A stretch of 64,000 bases of DNA, from assembly GCF_000787575.1 (NCBI RefSeq), contig NW_012236515.1, positions 66,621-130,620 on the forward strand, given 5' to 3'. Made by a program: the position numbers and the translations under genes. Shown here in pieces: positions 53,601 through 64,000 of this stretch (the first letter of the stretch is position 1; every line of letters starts with the position of its first letter). The notes below the pieces were generated by a model that was not told the DNA's origin, searched no databases, and saw nothing but the letters and a program-made list of their open reading frames with translations. The DNA comes from Acytostelium subglobosum LB1 (taxonomy: Eukaryota; Evosea; Eumycetozoa; Acytosteliales; Acytosteliaceae).

Positions 53601-54875
53601 TTGAGTTTAGGAAGCTAGGCTCCAAGATCATCTATGGCAGCTTCAACAAGATCATCGTATGCTCGCAAAAGACATCAATCGACGACGCCAGACAGTACTG
53701 CAACTACGTGATCTCGGTCATCAAGAAGAAGGAGCTGTTCTCGTGGCTCACCATCAAGCCCAGTCGCTTCTGGCACAACCTGCTCTGGATGGACATCTCC
53801 AACTATGGAGGAATATGCCATCAGCTCACTGGAGGCAACGCGAACCAACAGCAGCAGTCCAGCTCCACCTCTCCAGATGTGAACAACGCAATCGATGGCA
53901 CACTGGTTTCACATTGGAACATCTCCAAGTTCCTCCCACAGTCAATTCAGAGCTCATTCATATTGGTCATCACTGACTTTATCCACAAGCTCTACCTTCA
54001 CAAAGAGAGGAACAGGATACAGGACGTGATGAATGGTGGCAGTGGTGATGTGGTCGACAGCACCAACAGCAATGTAGACGACAACAACGACAAGTCCAAG
54101 AAAGGTGACAAGAGTATAGACCTAACAGTCAGCAGCAATTGGACTGAGGAGGAGGACAAGCCTCAATCACACAAGTGGTCACAAGTGGTGGACAGCAATC
54201 GTATCGTACAGATACTTCAAGGCCTGAAGTACTCTGAGCTGAAGGATGAGTTCCCTCAGCTGCCTGGCAGCCATCTCACATTCACCAATCCTGCACTGGA
54301 GTTTGTAAAGTCAGTGTGTCACGTGCTGTCATTGGACAAGTCGATGCAGGACCAGGTGCACCGTCTGCGAAAGAACCTCATGAAGATCATCAACGTGCGA
54401 GAGTTCTCTGAGGAGGCTCGCTTCAAGGATCCATGTCTTTCCTATGTGCTGCCGGACCTCATCTGCTCGCATTGCTACCTGTGTCGTGACTACGACCTCC
54501 TCAAGGAAGAGACCCAAGACTCTAAGATCCTTTGCGAGAAGTGTGGCAATCAATACAACAAGACATTGATCGAGCTGACTCTGGTGGAGACCATCCAAAG
54601 ACGATCGATAGCCTACCACATGCAAGACCTAAAGTGTGGCAAGTGTGGACAGATCAAGACAGATAATCTCAGCGAGACATGTCCAACATGTTCAGGACAA
54701 TACCAATGCCGTGAGGAGTCAGAGTATGTATCATGTCAATCAATCTCATCAACCAACCGAATCAAATACTAACATAACACTCTATATGATCAACAGTCTA
54801 AAGGTATTCGCCAGCATAGCCAAGTACTACAAATTTGAATGGTTGCAAGAGTTTGTAGCATCACTCTCCAAATAA
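47663..54875 (+). CDS. pole: DNA polymerase epsilon catalytic subunit
   Basis: Exons 47663-47995, 48061-48282, 48357-50001, 50082-50169, 50242-54723, 54797-54875; 2282 residues, the family's normal size. The N-terminus has a poly-Asn run (47730-47785). The exonuclease motifs are VFAFDIETTHLP (about residue 310), VTYHGDGFDWPF (about 400) and NYSVSDAVATYYL (about 490); the acidic residues needed for proofreading are intact. The polymerase motifs are HLDVSAMYPN (A, about 665), KCILNSFYGY (B, about 843) and ELDTDGIWC (C, about 894), where DTDG is the epsilon form of DTDS. The C-terminal half is the inactive second polymerase module, ending in Cys clusters (CSHCYLC..CEKCG and CGKCGQIK..CPTC). Pol epsilon copies the leading strand with the Dpb2/3/4 subunits and the CMG helicase. 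Confidence 0.97.
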
Positions 54876-55102
54876 CATCCATTGGGTATTATTATAACTT
54901 AAATATATAAATATAATACTTGACCTGGAAGTGATTCCTTGTCAGACATGTATTAATACTTTGACTGATAGTTTATATGGATGCTCAAATTGATTAGCTG
55001 CTTATTGGAGTTGGATCAATGTGTAGCCACAAGCAAGCCTTTCTGTAACTATCCTTCTTTTTGTTATTATTGTTATACATGATTATTTGTTGTGATGCCA
55101 TA

Positions 55103-56079
55103 TCAATCCAATCCCTCAAAGACAGGCTTGATATCCTCCAAATCACTTTCGTTAATGAGTTGGAACTCTTTGACAAAGTTGAGATAGTACTGTTGGATAC
55201 CGCGATGGGCAGTCAGTAAGCAATTCATTAGTATCTTCTATCCAATGGTACTTACATTGAGGGAGGTATTGACATGCTTCTCTGCTCCAGCAGACTTGAT
55301 ATTTGCCCAGTGATGGAAATAAATATGTGCGTATACTCTGTAAGGTTGTGATTGTTGTTGTTGGTCCATTGTTAGAGCTTGACCAAAGAGGTTTGTATGG
55401 GTAATAATAAAGTTACAATACCTTATAACTCTTGCCATGATCTTCTTCACAGTTGGCAAGAACTCTTTGGAATAGGTATCTCCCAATGGGAATATATTAG
55501 TGTCATCTATTTGTTCACCTGTCCAACGAATGAGGTTTTCAATGTACTATGTATGAATGATTGATGGATGGAGATGATGTTAGTGGATACAATGAACCAG
55601 CCAATCAATGAAATATATGTACCTTTCTTGCAGGAATTGATACAGGCTTCTTATCCTTTTGATCGCTCCATAAGTATAATGCCCTTGAGTATGAATGAAT
55701 GACGTGTAAGTTCAACCATGGACGATTGTGTCTCGTCCTATTGCGAACCAAACTAAACATACTTTCTTCCCATCATGTTTGGACAGGACTCTGGTGTACA
55801 AAAGTCCTTGCACAGATCGAAGCAGTGCTCCATTGTTTCATATATCTCGATTGTATGAATGGTTAGCCAATCGTTCTGATTCTCGCCTTTGGGACACTTG
55901 ACACTCTCTTTGATAACAGTGCCTCCCAACAATCCCTGCTTCCAACTCTTTCTCATCGTATGCTTTGAAGATCCCACTACAAATCTACTCTTCTTCTTCT
56001 TCTTCAACGCTGCAGCTGGCACTGTAACTGATTGATAACCAGGTTGTGGTTTAACCGATGATAATAGATACTTTAACAT
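55103..56079 (-). CDS. MOB kinase-activator family protein
   Basis: Exons 56079-55763, 55683-55623, 55546-55422, 55337-55256, 55189-55103; 223 residues. Phases close at all four introns. Landmarks are LPKGENQNDWLTIHTIEIYE-like sequence (KCPKGENQNDWLTIHTI), FCTPESCPNMMGRK (two zinc Cys), YIENLIRWTGEQIDD, FLPTVKKIMARVIRVYAHIY and FHHW (zinc His). The end is YYLNFVKEFQLINESDLEDI. MOB proteins bind and activate NDR/LATS kinases in cell division and polarity. The length and the FPLGDTYSKEF region suit the Mob1/Mob2 type rather than Mob4/phocein. A Lys run near the N-terminus (AALKKKKKSRFV) may be a nuclear or membrane signal. It lies tail to tail with pole. Confidence 0.92.
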
Positions 56080-56257
56080 CTTAAGTTAGTTATTATTATG
56101 TATGTATTATAACTTTGAATATGATAATGATTGAGAAAGTCTGTGTTTTTGTTCAAAACTGCTCATTCTTTCATTCTTTGTTGAACTCACTCAATCACTC
56201 AATCTATCAATCAAAGAACTATTAGATAACACATTCACTTATAATTAAAGCTTTGAG

Positions 56258-57904
56258 TTATTTATTAATTAAAAGTGATATCACTCTTTCACCATCCATA
56301 TCCATATCTGATACTGGCACTAGTAGTGTCGTTGTTTCATCAATTAGCCGGGCGAGAATTTTAAAGTCAGTCAATGTGGTTCCGTTGGGGCCAGAGTGGA
56401 AGAATTGAAGAGTTATTGTTGGGATGGACCTCAGTAAAGCCATAAGATTTGATGGCATCCCTTCACTTAGTCTGTTGAGTGGGTTGCTTGGCTTAACTTG
56501 GATGACCAAATGTGAAAGTATGTTCATTTTGATAAGAGAGATATTGTGATCTAGAAATGATCCATTTGTCCATGGCTTCTTGTTCCAGTTTTTGCAATTG
56601 ACAAAATGGACAACAGTAAGCTGATCAAGACACTGATGGTCAAGCAAACTAAAATTCTTTGGAGAGAACTCAGCGCATGGAATCGATAGTGATGTGACCG
56701 ATGGAATGTATTCTGTTGCGAGAAATTGGTTAAAGACATCTCCAAAAGCTAACTGTGTCACTGAATGTGATATATGTCCAACTTGAAGAGGTTGGTTGAA
56801 ACCATCCAATGATAGTTGTGTCACTGACTGTGGGATATGTCCGACTTGAAGAGGTTGATTGAAAAGCTCTAAAGTGAGCTGTGTCACTGACTGTGGGATA
56901 TGTCCAACATGAAGAGATTGATTGAAAGAATGCAATGACAATTGTGTCACTGACTGTGGGATATGTCCGACTTGAAGAGGTTGATCGTAAAGCTCTAAAG
57001 TGAGCTGTGTCACTGAATGTGGGATATGTCCAACATGAAGAGGTTGGTCAAGAGAATAAAATGACAATTGTGTCACTGACTGTGGGATATGTCCGACTTG
57101 AAGAGGTTGATCGAAAAGCTCTAATGTGAGCTGTGTCACTGACTGTGGGATATGTCCAACTTGAAGAGGTTGATTGAAATAAATAAGCGATAATTGTGTC
57201 ACTGACTGTGGGATATGTCCGACTTGAAGAGGTTGGTCAAGAGAATTAAATGATAGTTGTGTCACTGACAGTGGGATATGTCCAACATAGAGCGGCTGGT
57301 TGAAACATACCAATGACAACTCTGTCACTGACTGTGGGATATGTCCAACTTGAAGAAGTTGATCGAAATGACCAAGTAACAAGTGTGTCACCGACTGTGG
57401 GATTTGTCCAACTTGAAGAGGTTGGTCGAAATGAGCAAGTGATAGTTGTGTCACTGATTGTGGGATATGTCCGACTTGAAGAGGTTGATTAAAGTTTCTA
57501 CATACTATGTGCGTCACAGTTGAAGGTATTGAGCTGATACAAAGATAAAAAGGACCATTAAGGCAGTAAAGCTCCACGCTTGTGACTGACGAAGGAATTG
57601 GTGGGAGTGGGATTGATGATTGAATTTGAAATGTACGACTTTGTTTGGGAATGATATCGCCACTTGTTGTCAAGTGTTTCAATGTTCGTAAGCTCACTTT
57701 CGTCTTACGTTGTTTTGATGCACCTGTGAGTGTTGACAAGGGAAAGACATATCCAAAGTGATGTCTCAATGATGGGGCGATGGTCTCTTGGTGAAAGAAG
57801 ATAAATCTGTTTACGAACAGAAAACTTAGTATGTCAACAACACTATCAAGATGTGAGACAATGATTCTTAATATAAGAATAGGTAACGATTGGAGATGAA
57901 GCAT
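56258..57904 (-). CDS. FNIP-repeat protein, gene 3, with nearly identical tandem units
   Basis: Single exon, 548 residues from the in-frame ATG at 57904; the open frame extends further upstream but without ATG. The N-terminus (LPILILRIIVSHLDSVVDIL) is F-box-like. Twelve tandem 21-residue units follow, each close to VGHIPQSVTQLSL plus FNQPLQ, differing mainly in a three-to-four residue window. The C-terminal about 150 residues are unique. DNA-level similarity between units is high (63-bp periodicity), which points to recent expansion by unequal exchange or slippage. An SCF-adaptor role is inferred from the family. Gene 1 has far more diverged units. Confidence 0.9.
   Translation of the reverse strand: MLHLQSLPILILRIIVSHLDSVVDILSFLFVNRFIFFHQETIAPSLRHHFGYVFPLSTLTGASKQRKTKVSLRTLKHLTTSGDIIPKQSRTFQIQSSIPLPPIPSSVTSVELYCLNGPFYLCISSIPSTVTHIVCRNFNQPLQVGHIPQSVTQLSLAHFDQPLQVGQIPQSVTHLLLGHFDQLLQVGHIPQSVTELSLVCFNQPLYVGHIPLSVTQLSFNSLDQPLQVGHIPQSVTQLSLIYFNQPLQVGHIPQSVTQLTLELFDQPLQVGHIPQSVTQLSFYSLDQPLHVGHIPHSVTQLTLELYDQPLQVGHIPQSVTQLSLHSFNQSLHVGHIPQSVTQLTLELFNQPLQVGHIPQSVTQLSLDGFNQPLQVGHISHSVTQLAFGDVFNQFLATEYIPSVTSLSIPCAEFSPKNFSLLDHQCLDQLTVVHFVNCKNWNKKPWTNGSFLDHNISLIKMNILSHLVIQVKPSNPLNRLSEGMPSNLMALLRSIPTITLQFFHSGPNGTTLTDFKILARLIDETTTLLVPVSDMDMDGERVISLLINK
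56735..57490 (-). repeat. 63-bp tandem repeat array inside FNIP gene 3
   Basis: Twelve in-frame units of 63 bases. Some alternate in a two-unit pattern (LTLELFDQPLQ units alternate with LSF or LSL units), suggesting duplication of unit pairs. Confidence 0.88.
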
Positions 57905-58025
57905 GTTAATGTTAGGTATATATAAGTTTAATAGTGACTCTAAAAATGAAATAGGGCCCTCCAAGCCATACTAAAGTACCCCTCGTCGGTAAGCCAGTCA
58001 AACAGTTTATTAATAAATCAATCAA

Positions 58026-61000
58026 TCAAGGTGCCAACAATAGGTCCAAATGATCATTGATCGTTGTGAATATGTCGGCAGAGATGTCTTGGCCATCAAT
58101 GTTGTGTGCACCAATCACTCGGAACTGACCAGTCTTGAGATCATCGATGACGATCTTTTTCTCCTCGGGTATGAGTCGAATGCCAAGATACGACAGTGAT
58201 ATCCACCACTCGAGCGTGGGCAGCGGCTCGTTCAGCAGATACAGACATTTGTTGGACAGCAACAGATAGTGAGGCTGCTGGTTGGTTGGATCAAAGTACT
58301 CCATGTGCGTCTGATAGTACTCACCAGAGGCGATTGGCGTGCTCTGATTGAGTATGCACAGCTGCTCCTGCCAGAATGACTTGAGCGGGTCGAATGTGTC
58401 CACAACTTGGTCCGCACCAATGAATCGCGGCGACCTTGATCGAAGTTGATAGGAGTTCTCGTCGACGTCGCGGAACATGTTCCTTACGCCCTGGCTGGTG
58501 TGGCTCATCAGGTCGATCACGCCAACGCCCAGTTTCACACCGGCGCCCAACGTGCCCTTTGTGACGCTGACGAGTTCTGTTGGGTCCATCCGCTTGACGC
58601 CATTCAGTGCAGGCTTGACGATTCCCGCGAGGGCAAAGCTGAAACTATTGAGCAGCTCTTTGAGGCCTGAGCCCACGTTCGGCTTGAGATGGCGGTCTGA
58701 CTTGTTCCTTGACTGAATGTAATGGTTGTCCATTGACAGTGGCGCGATGAATGAGCCGAGCGTGCCAGTGAGTCTGCCCGCCGAGTTGAAGATTCCATAG
58801 AATGAATTCTTAAGCAGTGAAGACGTTCCTTGCACCAGTCCGCGACGGATCTGGTTCTTGTTGAGTCCTGCACAGGACTCATTGTAAAAGTCATTGAGAC
58901 CACGACTGATGCTGTAGCCGAGTGAGACGGGCGCGCCAAAGATGTCCGAGTAAAAGGCCAATCGCAGGAAGCTCCACGAGAAATGATTGATCAACGCGTT
59001 TGACAAGGCAGCCTGTGTCACAAACTGATGATCGAGGTCCCATGCCAAAAGGTGCAGTTGGGCGTTCTCAATGTTGGCCAATGCAGTGTACTTTGATCCC
59101 ATCATCGCGCTAGAGTATGCTGACGAACAGTAGCTGATACTAATGTCGATTGGGGGCAATGACAAGTGTTCAAAGTATAATCGCTTAGAGTCCACTGTCT
59201 CTGGTGTTGGAATGAATCCACTGATGTGATCGATGTATGTTAGTCACTCACTCAAAGGAACTATTCCAATCACTCTCTCACTCACTCTCTCTCTCTCTCT
59301 CACTCTCTCTCACTCTCACTCCCAACCAATCAAACTTACGTATCGGATTGACTCCTTTGTGGTGAGGAGAACTCAATCATGTTGACAAGGTTGTAGATGT
59401 TGAAGAGGAGGGCCTCGTCTATCTTGATCTTGAGAGGTGCTACATCAAACTTGAGTAGCTTGATGTACTCGATGCTAGACTTCTCCTCCTTCTTGTACTC
59501 GTGGCTGTTGGATCTGGAGAAGGCAATGGATACCATGGGCTCGACAAACTTGTGGTTCTTGTCAACTAGTGCACACAACAACACTGGGTAAGGTGTGTTG
59601 TAAAGTTGATTATCAATCTTGACCGTGTTGACCGATAGATTGAGTGATTGCTCAGCCAGCGCAGTCTGGTCGAATGACAGGTGAATGCCTGTGAACGTGC
59701 CAAACAGCAGCTCCTTGGGGTCGGCGTCAATGACCGAGAGCGTTACGCAGCCCAACAGTGCCTCGAACGAGATCAGGGGCTTGATGTCGGGTGTAGCAGT
59801 GTACCATCGTCGTCCATTCGGACTGTTCACCTCCTGATCTACATCAATAAGCTGCAGGATATTGGACGTGCCATTTGCATAGATGACCGACTTGATGTGG
59901 GCAACGTCGCCAGAGGGCAGCTTGATGGACACTGGCGAGCTGGACTCGTATAACTTGGACAACGAGAATGTCTTGGAATACTTGGTCGTGGGGATCTTGA
60001 CCTCGAGCAATGCGGGCAGCATAGGACAGTCCCATGTGTATCTGATCGACTTGCCGCTGTCCACTTGGTGCTGGATCAGCGAGTCCTTCTGCATGATGCT
60101 GATTGGCAGTGTCGTGAGGTTTTCGATGCGGTAGGGTGGGAACTGGCGAGACTCTGGATTGAACACAATGAAGAAGTAGTTCTTCTCCATGAAGATCTGG
60201 ACGAGTGGCAGGTAGACTTGGTCGCCTGTCGCTGGGCTGTCCTGTGTGGACAGGCGCAGATGTAGCATCGATGACTTGGTGATCGTGAATGCACCGCTCC
60301 ACGGACATGTGGGCGCGAGACGGACTGAGAGCTGCTGTGGCTGATGTCTGTCCAGGAAGTGGAATGGAAGCTTTTCATTGGGCTCCACAAAGTAGCCATC
60401 GCCATTGTTGAAGATTGAGGACTGATTTTGGCCATAGTATAGTCGAACGGGCAAGTTGTTGATTATGATGTACTTGGGAGAGAGTGTGATCTGATGTGTG
60501 CGGAAGAACTCCTTGGACGTGGAAACTGTCGCGGCAAACTGCAGCCCCACGTACTGTCCAGACACCTTCTTCTCGATGTTGATGTCTGACGGCTGCTTTG
60601 AGTTGAGCTGGATGGGCTCGGACCATTCAGAGTTGTCGATGCGCAAGGTGATCGATTGTTTGGCTTCGTAGTGGCCCGTCGAGAACATCATGGGCGGGGG
60701 TATAGGTGCGTGCAGGTCCTTGTACCAGAGACGCGGGTTCTGATTAATGTCCACAACGTCAGGTGTGCCCTCACAGCGCAGCAACTGGGACGACTCGTTC
60801 GAGATGTTGTTGTAGCACACGCTCATGCCCGTACGGTTGACGATCCAAAAGTCAGTGTAGAGAGACAGCACGATCGACCCTCCCATGGTGCGGTGCTCGA
60901 GCTTGACCGCGAGCTTATTGTCCTGTTTGTCGACCAGGGTGATCAGCTGGCGATCGATCGATTCCTTCGTGGACAGATTGATCTGGAACAGGTTGGACCA

Positions 61001-64000
61001 CTCATAGGCGCCGGTCTTGATGCGCATCATCAGTATGCTCTCGGTGTTCATCGTGTGCACGTTGACCGAGTGTCCGCTCTCGACCACCATCTCCTCCAGC
61101 ACCTTAGACGCGCGTTGGTACTGGAGGCGCAAGGACATGGTTGACGCCAGCGCGTTCTCAATCACCAATGGCACGGAGATCTTGATCATGTGGTCCTTGA
61201 GTATGTCGTCGTTGTATTCATACTTGTCGGCGGCGGCGGTCTGGTCCCCTGCGCTGGCTGGCTCGCTCTCCTTCATCAGGTACTTGCCAAACATGTGGCT
61301 GTCGACCTGGATGCAGTAGTAGCGCATCGGGGGGAACTGGATGATGCGCACAGACGGTCCCTTTGTGAAGGGTATCTGCTCGCTGTAGTGTCGCATCGTG
61401 GAGTCCCAGAACTCAAACTTGGCCCTGGTCGGGTCTTGATTGATCAGTGGCAACGCCTTGGATTGATGCGCGTTGATGTGCAGCATGTCCTTACGGGAGG
61501 GCCACACAAAATCCAGGTCATGATCAGTCTCGTTGACCAGGAGATAGTTTGATCGCAGAACGATCACTCGACTGCCCAGCGACGAGATGATCTCATAGAC
61601 AACCTTCTGATCGTACTCGCCCACACTGTCATCCACTTGGCCTGGGGCCGTGACCACTGGTGGGGGCCGGGTGGCCGGGTCGACCAAGGCGGGCGCGGTC
61701 TCTGATTGAAGGTCGAGCACATAGAAGACATTCTTGTCGACTGGGAGATGAGTGATCTGTTTGAATCCAGGTAGCTTAAAGTTGATCTTGTACGTCGATA
61801 TCGATGTTGCGTCTCTCGTCTTCTTGGAAGGCTCTTGCAGGGCGAATGTGATCTCTGCGCCCGTCTCTACCGAGCCAGTCGCCTTGTTGATGTCGCCCAT
61901 ATCCTGAGATGCGGCGTTGGATGTGGCATCGATTGACCATGTGAGAGGCAGTCCCGTCTCATTCTTGAGTACGAACGTCAAAAGAGCATTGCCATTCAAC
62001 TCCATTGACGCCTTGAGTGAGCGAGATGTGTGAGTGACAAGTGGCGATGATGTGGGAGTGGCTGTTGCCAAGGCTGCCGGCAATTTGAACTCTTGGATAT
62101 TGGTGAGCATCTGCAGGTCGTTGTAGATCTTGCTGAATGTTCGATACGATGACTGCATGATGTCCAGCAATGCCTTGGACACGTTGATGTTGAGTGTGTT
62201 ATTGGATGTCAAAACAACGCTTGTCTTTGTGTTGATGTCCTTGACGTGCTCCACGCACATCTTGAATCCCCATTGCTCGCACAGTGGCTCCCAGCTCGAT
62301 GTCGATGTGTTAAAGTAGTTGGCTGCAAAGAATACAAGCAAGAATACCTTGTTCTATATTGTTGTTGAGTGATTGAGTAATCCTGTTGTTAGTATGTTTG
62401 ATTGATTGAATGAGTGACTGGGACATACCTCTTTGATCTCCATCAAAAGGTTCTTGATCTTGACATCGGCCACGCCATGGTAACCAACTCCATGGTCGTT
62501 GATTAGGGTCACAGATGCGTCGGCAAGTGAGAGGTTCAGAGTGAGTGCGGTCTCTTTTGGAGGCTTCTCTGGCTCTTGGTTCTGCGCCGTCAGTGTTGAC
62601 AGTGACTGAGATAGTGTCATGATGCTGTTGTAGACGGCGTGACATAGTTGGTAGTCTTGGAAGGAGAAGGTGATGCGTAGGGGCTCGGCTGTGATGATGA
62701 TGTCCTGGGGCAGGTTGGACTCCTCGCCCTCCACCTTGGCAATGGTGAGTGTGATCGACATTGGATCGATGATGGACACTGCCGTCTGATGGGCCTGGTC
62801 CATGCGACACTTGAACACCTCTAGACGATCGAAGCACATGTGGATGTCCGTGTAGTCGAGCGTGCCAGTCATTATCGAGATCTTGCCCTGCAGGTTACCC
62901 TTGGCAATGAGCGCGCGGCTATCCACCCTGGTTGGATTCTCGACGAGACATAGCTCGATCTTTGTTGCCTCGATATGTACCATTATCTGTGGATTGTTGA
63001 TCACTGCATTGGAGGCCTTGGCCTCATCCAATATCAACTTGACTGGTGACTTGCGCATCAACAACTGAGGTATCACCATCTCTGTGCTACCTGGATCTGG
63101 CACGACCAATGGTGACAGCACAGGCGTCTCAATCTCTGACAATGATGTCAGTAGTTTGACGCCTGGCATGATGAAGTCAATCATTGCGATGATTGACTCG
63201 GGAACGATGTTGGCTCGCAAGTGGTCGAGTGTGATCTTGAGCTCTGTGTTGCCATTCTTCTTCTCGCAGATGTAGACGGTCAACTCCTTCTTCTTGTGCT
63301 CCTTGGAGTGATAGAGTAACTTCTTGAAGTTGTTGTTGGATGACTTGCGCGTGTCGATCAGCTCGATCGAGTTCATCGAGAGTGTTGTGTACTCGCTGTC
63401 ATTGACGTACTCGATCATGGAGAAGTCCAGCTGATCGATCTCAAACGATACGACCGACTCCCTGTTGTTCTTGCGATAGATCTCCAGCTGGATGAGGGGC
63501 AGCCGGAACGAAATCTGGTCCTTGATGTCGGGCGTGCCTTGCTGTGCGTCGAGGTTGTGCTTCTCCAGTCGCTGGAACGTGCGTATCTTTTTCTTCCTAC
63601 GCTTGACGGTGGGCTCCACCAGCGACTTGATGATCGAGATCAGCAGGATGTACTGCTGGTCGGTGATCTTGATGGACACGGGACTCAGCTCACCCAGCAC
63701 CTTTTGCTTGGGCGAGTCGGATGTGGGACAGCTCTCGATGAACGTCTCGATGCAGACATACATGTTGACGAGGTTGGACAGCTTCTCGATCGTGTCCTCC
63801 ATGACCTTGCCCGACTGGAACTTACAAGATTGGAAGTTCATCGACGATGCATAAATGTATATCTCCTCCAGCTGTATCGATGGATCCTCCAAAGAGTTGG
63901 AGTAGCTGTTGAACACAGATATGTGGCCAAGATCAGCAATGAGAACATAAGGTGACACCAAGTTCTTTGGAAGTATGATCCTTGGGGAGCTGACATCAAT
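58026..64000 (-). CDS. VPS13-family bridge-like lipid transfer protein, 5' partial
   Basis: Exons >64000-62429, 62353-59340, 59220-58026; about 1926 residues are visible and the frame is open at the right edge. The first visible part has SPRIILPKN followed by YVLIADLGHISV, as in the VPS13 extended-chorein region. The middle is the large beta-rich region with the VPS13 adaptor-binding (SHR/VAB) type sequence (FQINLSTKESIDRQ and similar). The last exon carries VSLGYSISRGLNDFYNE, LVQGTSSLLKNSFYGIFNS and LIDLMSHTSQGVRNMF-like helices of the C-terminal ATG2-C/DH-like part, then a PH-like end. VPS13 proteins carry phospholipids between organelles at contact sites. D. discoideum has several paralogues, including TipC; which this is cannot be told. 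Confidence 0.92.
59268..59322. repeat. CT-rich simple repeat in a VPS13 intron
   Basis: CTCTCTCACTC-type run inside the last intron (59221-59339). On the sense strand it is GA-rich. Confidence 0.85.

Noticed and set aside
1-64000. Transposons, retroelements, virus-like elements, CRISPR arrays
   Set aside because: No transposase, reverse transcriptase, integrase or capsid-like frame, no long terminal repeats and no regular spacer array were seen; the FNIP array is in-frame coding repeat.

Overview
This 64 kb window looks like nuclear DNA of a dictyostelid social amoeba. It has three FNIP-repeat genes, a stand-alone eukaryotic diguanylate cyclase (DgcA type), a cAMP-receptor-like GPCR, poly-N/poly-Q/poly-S tracts inside otherwise conserved proteins, and many short introns (about 55-85 nt, GTATGT/GTAAGT...AG). 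Coding DNA is richer in G+C than Dictyostelium discoideum, so a non-discoideum species (for example an Acytostelium-like one) is more likely, but the species cannot be fixed from sequence alone. The DNA is a draft: three single N bases occur (17700, 26195, 36317). Two of them sit where the reading frame is lost, and two further one-base frame breaks lie in host genes.

Layout. 1-5.3 kb: an RCC1-repeat protein (5' end outside), a three-exon micro-gene for RNA polymerase subunit Rpb12, and dgcA. 5.3-6.7 kb: a long divergent intergenic region. 6.7-14.6 kb: an FAD/NADPH reductase without a flavodoxin domain, an Rrg7-like mitochondrial nuclease-fold protein, a large PP2C phosphatase and the branched-chain ketoacid dehydrogenase E1 alpha subunit. 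15-23.2 kb: WDR70, a VIT1/CCC1 iron transporter, a cyclin, a p24 cargo receptor, a villin-headpiece protein and mitochondrial ribosomal protein bL33m. 23.5-31.6 kb: an ELMO protein, a possible micro-gene, an Acinus homologue, a MAPEG protein, FNIP gene 1 and a Ser/Thr-rich surface protein. 31.6-39.1 kb: the GPCR, a DUF4037 protein, FNIP gene 2 (flanked by inverted hexamer arrays) and Nop14. 39.5-47.4 kb: a secreted ADGF adenosine deaminase, Pus10, a LIM-LIM-TKL kinase and a Golgi sulfotransferase. 47.6-64 kb: DNA polymerase epsilon catalytic subunit, a MOB protein, FNIP gene 3 and the C-terminal two thirds or so of a VPS13-like lipid-transfer protein that runs off the right edge.

There is no operon logic. 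Most genes are housekeeping, interleaved with signalling and developmental ones (dgcA, GPCR, ELMO, ADGF, LIM kinase, PP2C). No tRNA, rRNA, CRISPR, transposon or virus-derived element was recognised. Rebuilding splice junctions by eye revealed genes and exons that single-frame reading misses: rpb12, bL33m, the last exon encoding TM7 of the GPCR, five-exon gene models for the cyclin, villin-headpiece and MOB genes, and the terminal exons of PP2C. The least explained signals are three GGGYRA hexamer arrays (two flanking FNIP gene 2 in opposite orientation), GATA-rich leaders directly before several start codons, two stop-free 72-nt introns, and a 16-bp palindrome upstream of dgcA.
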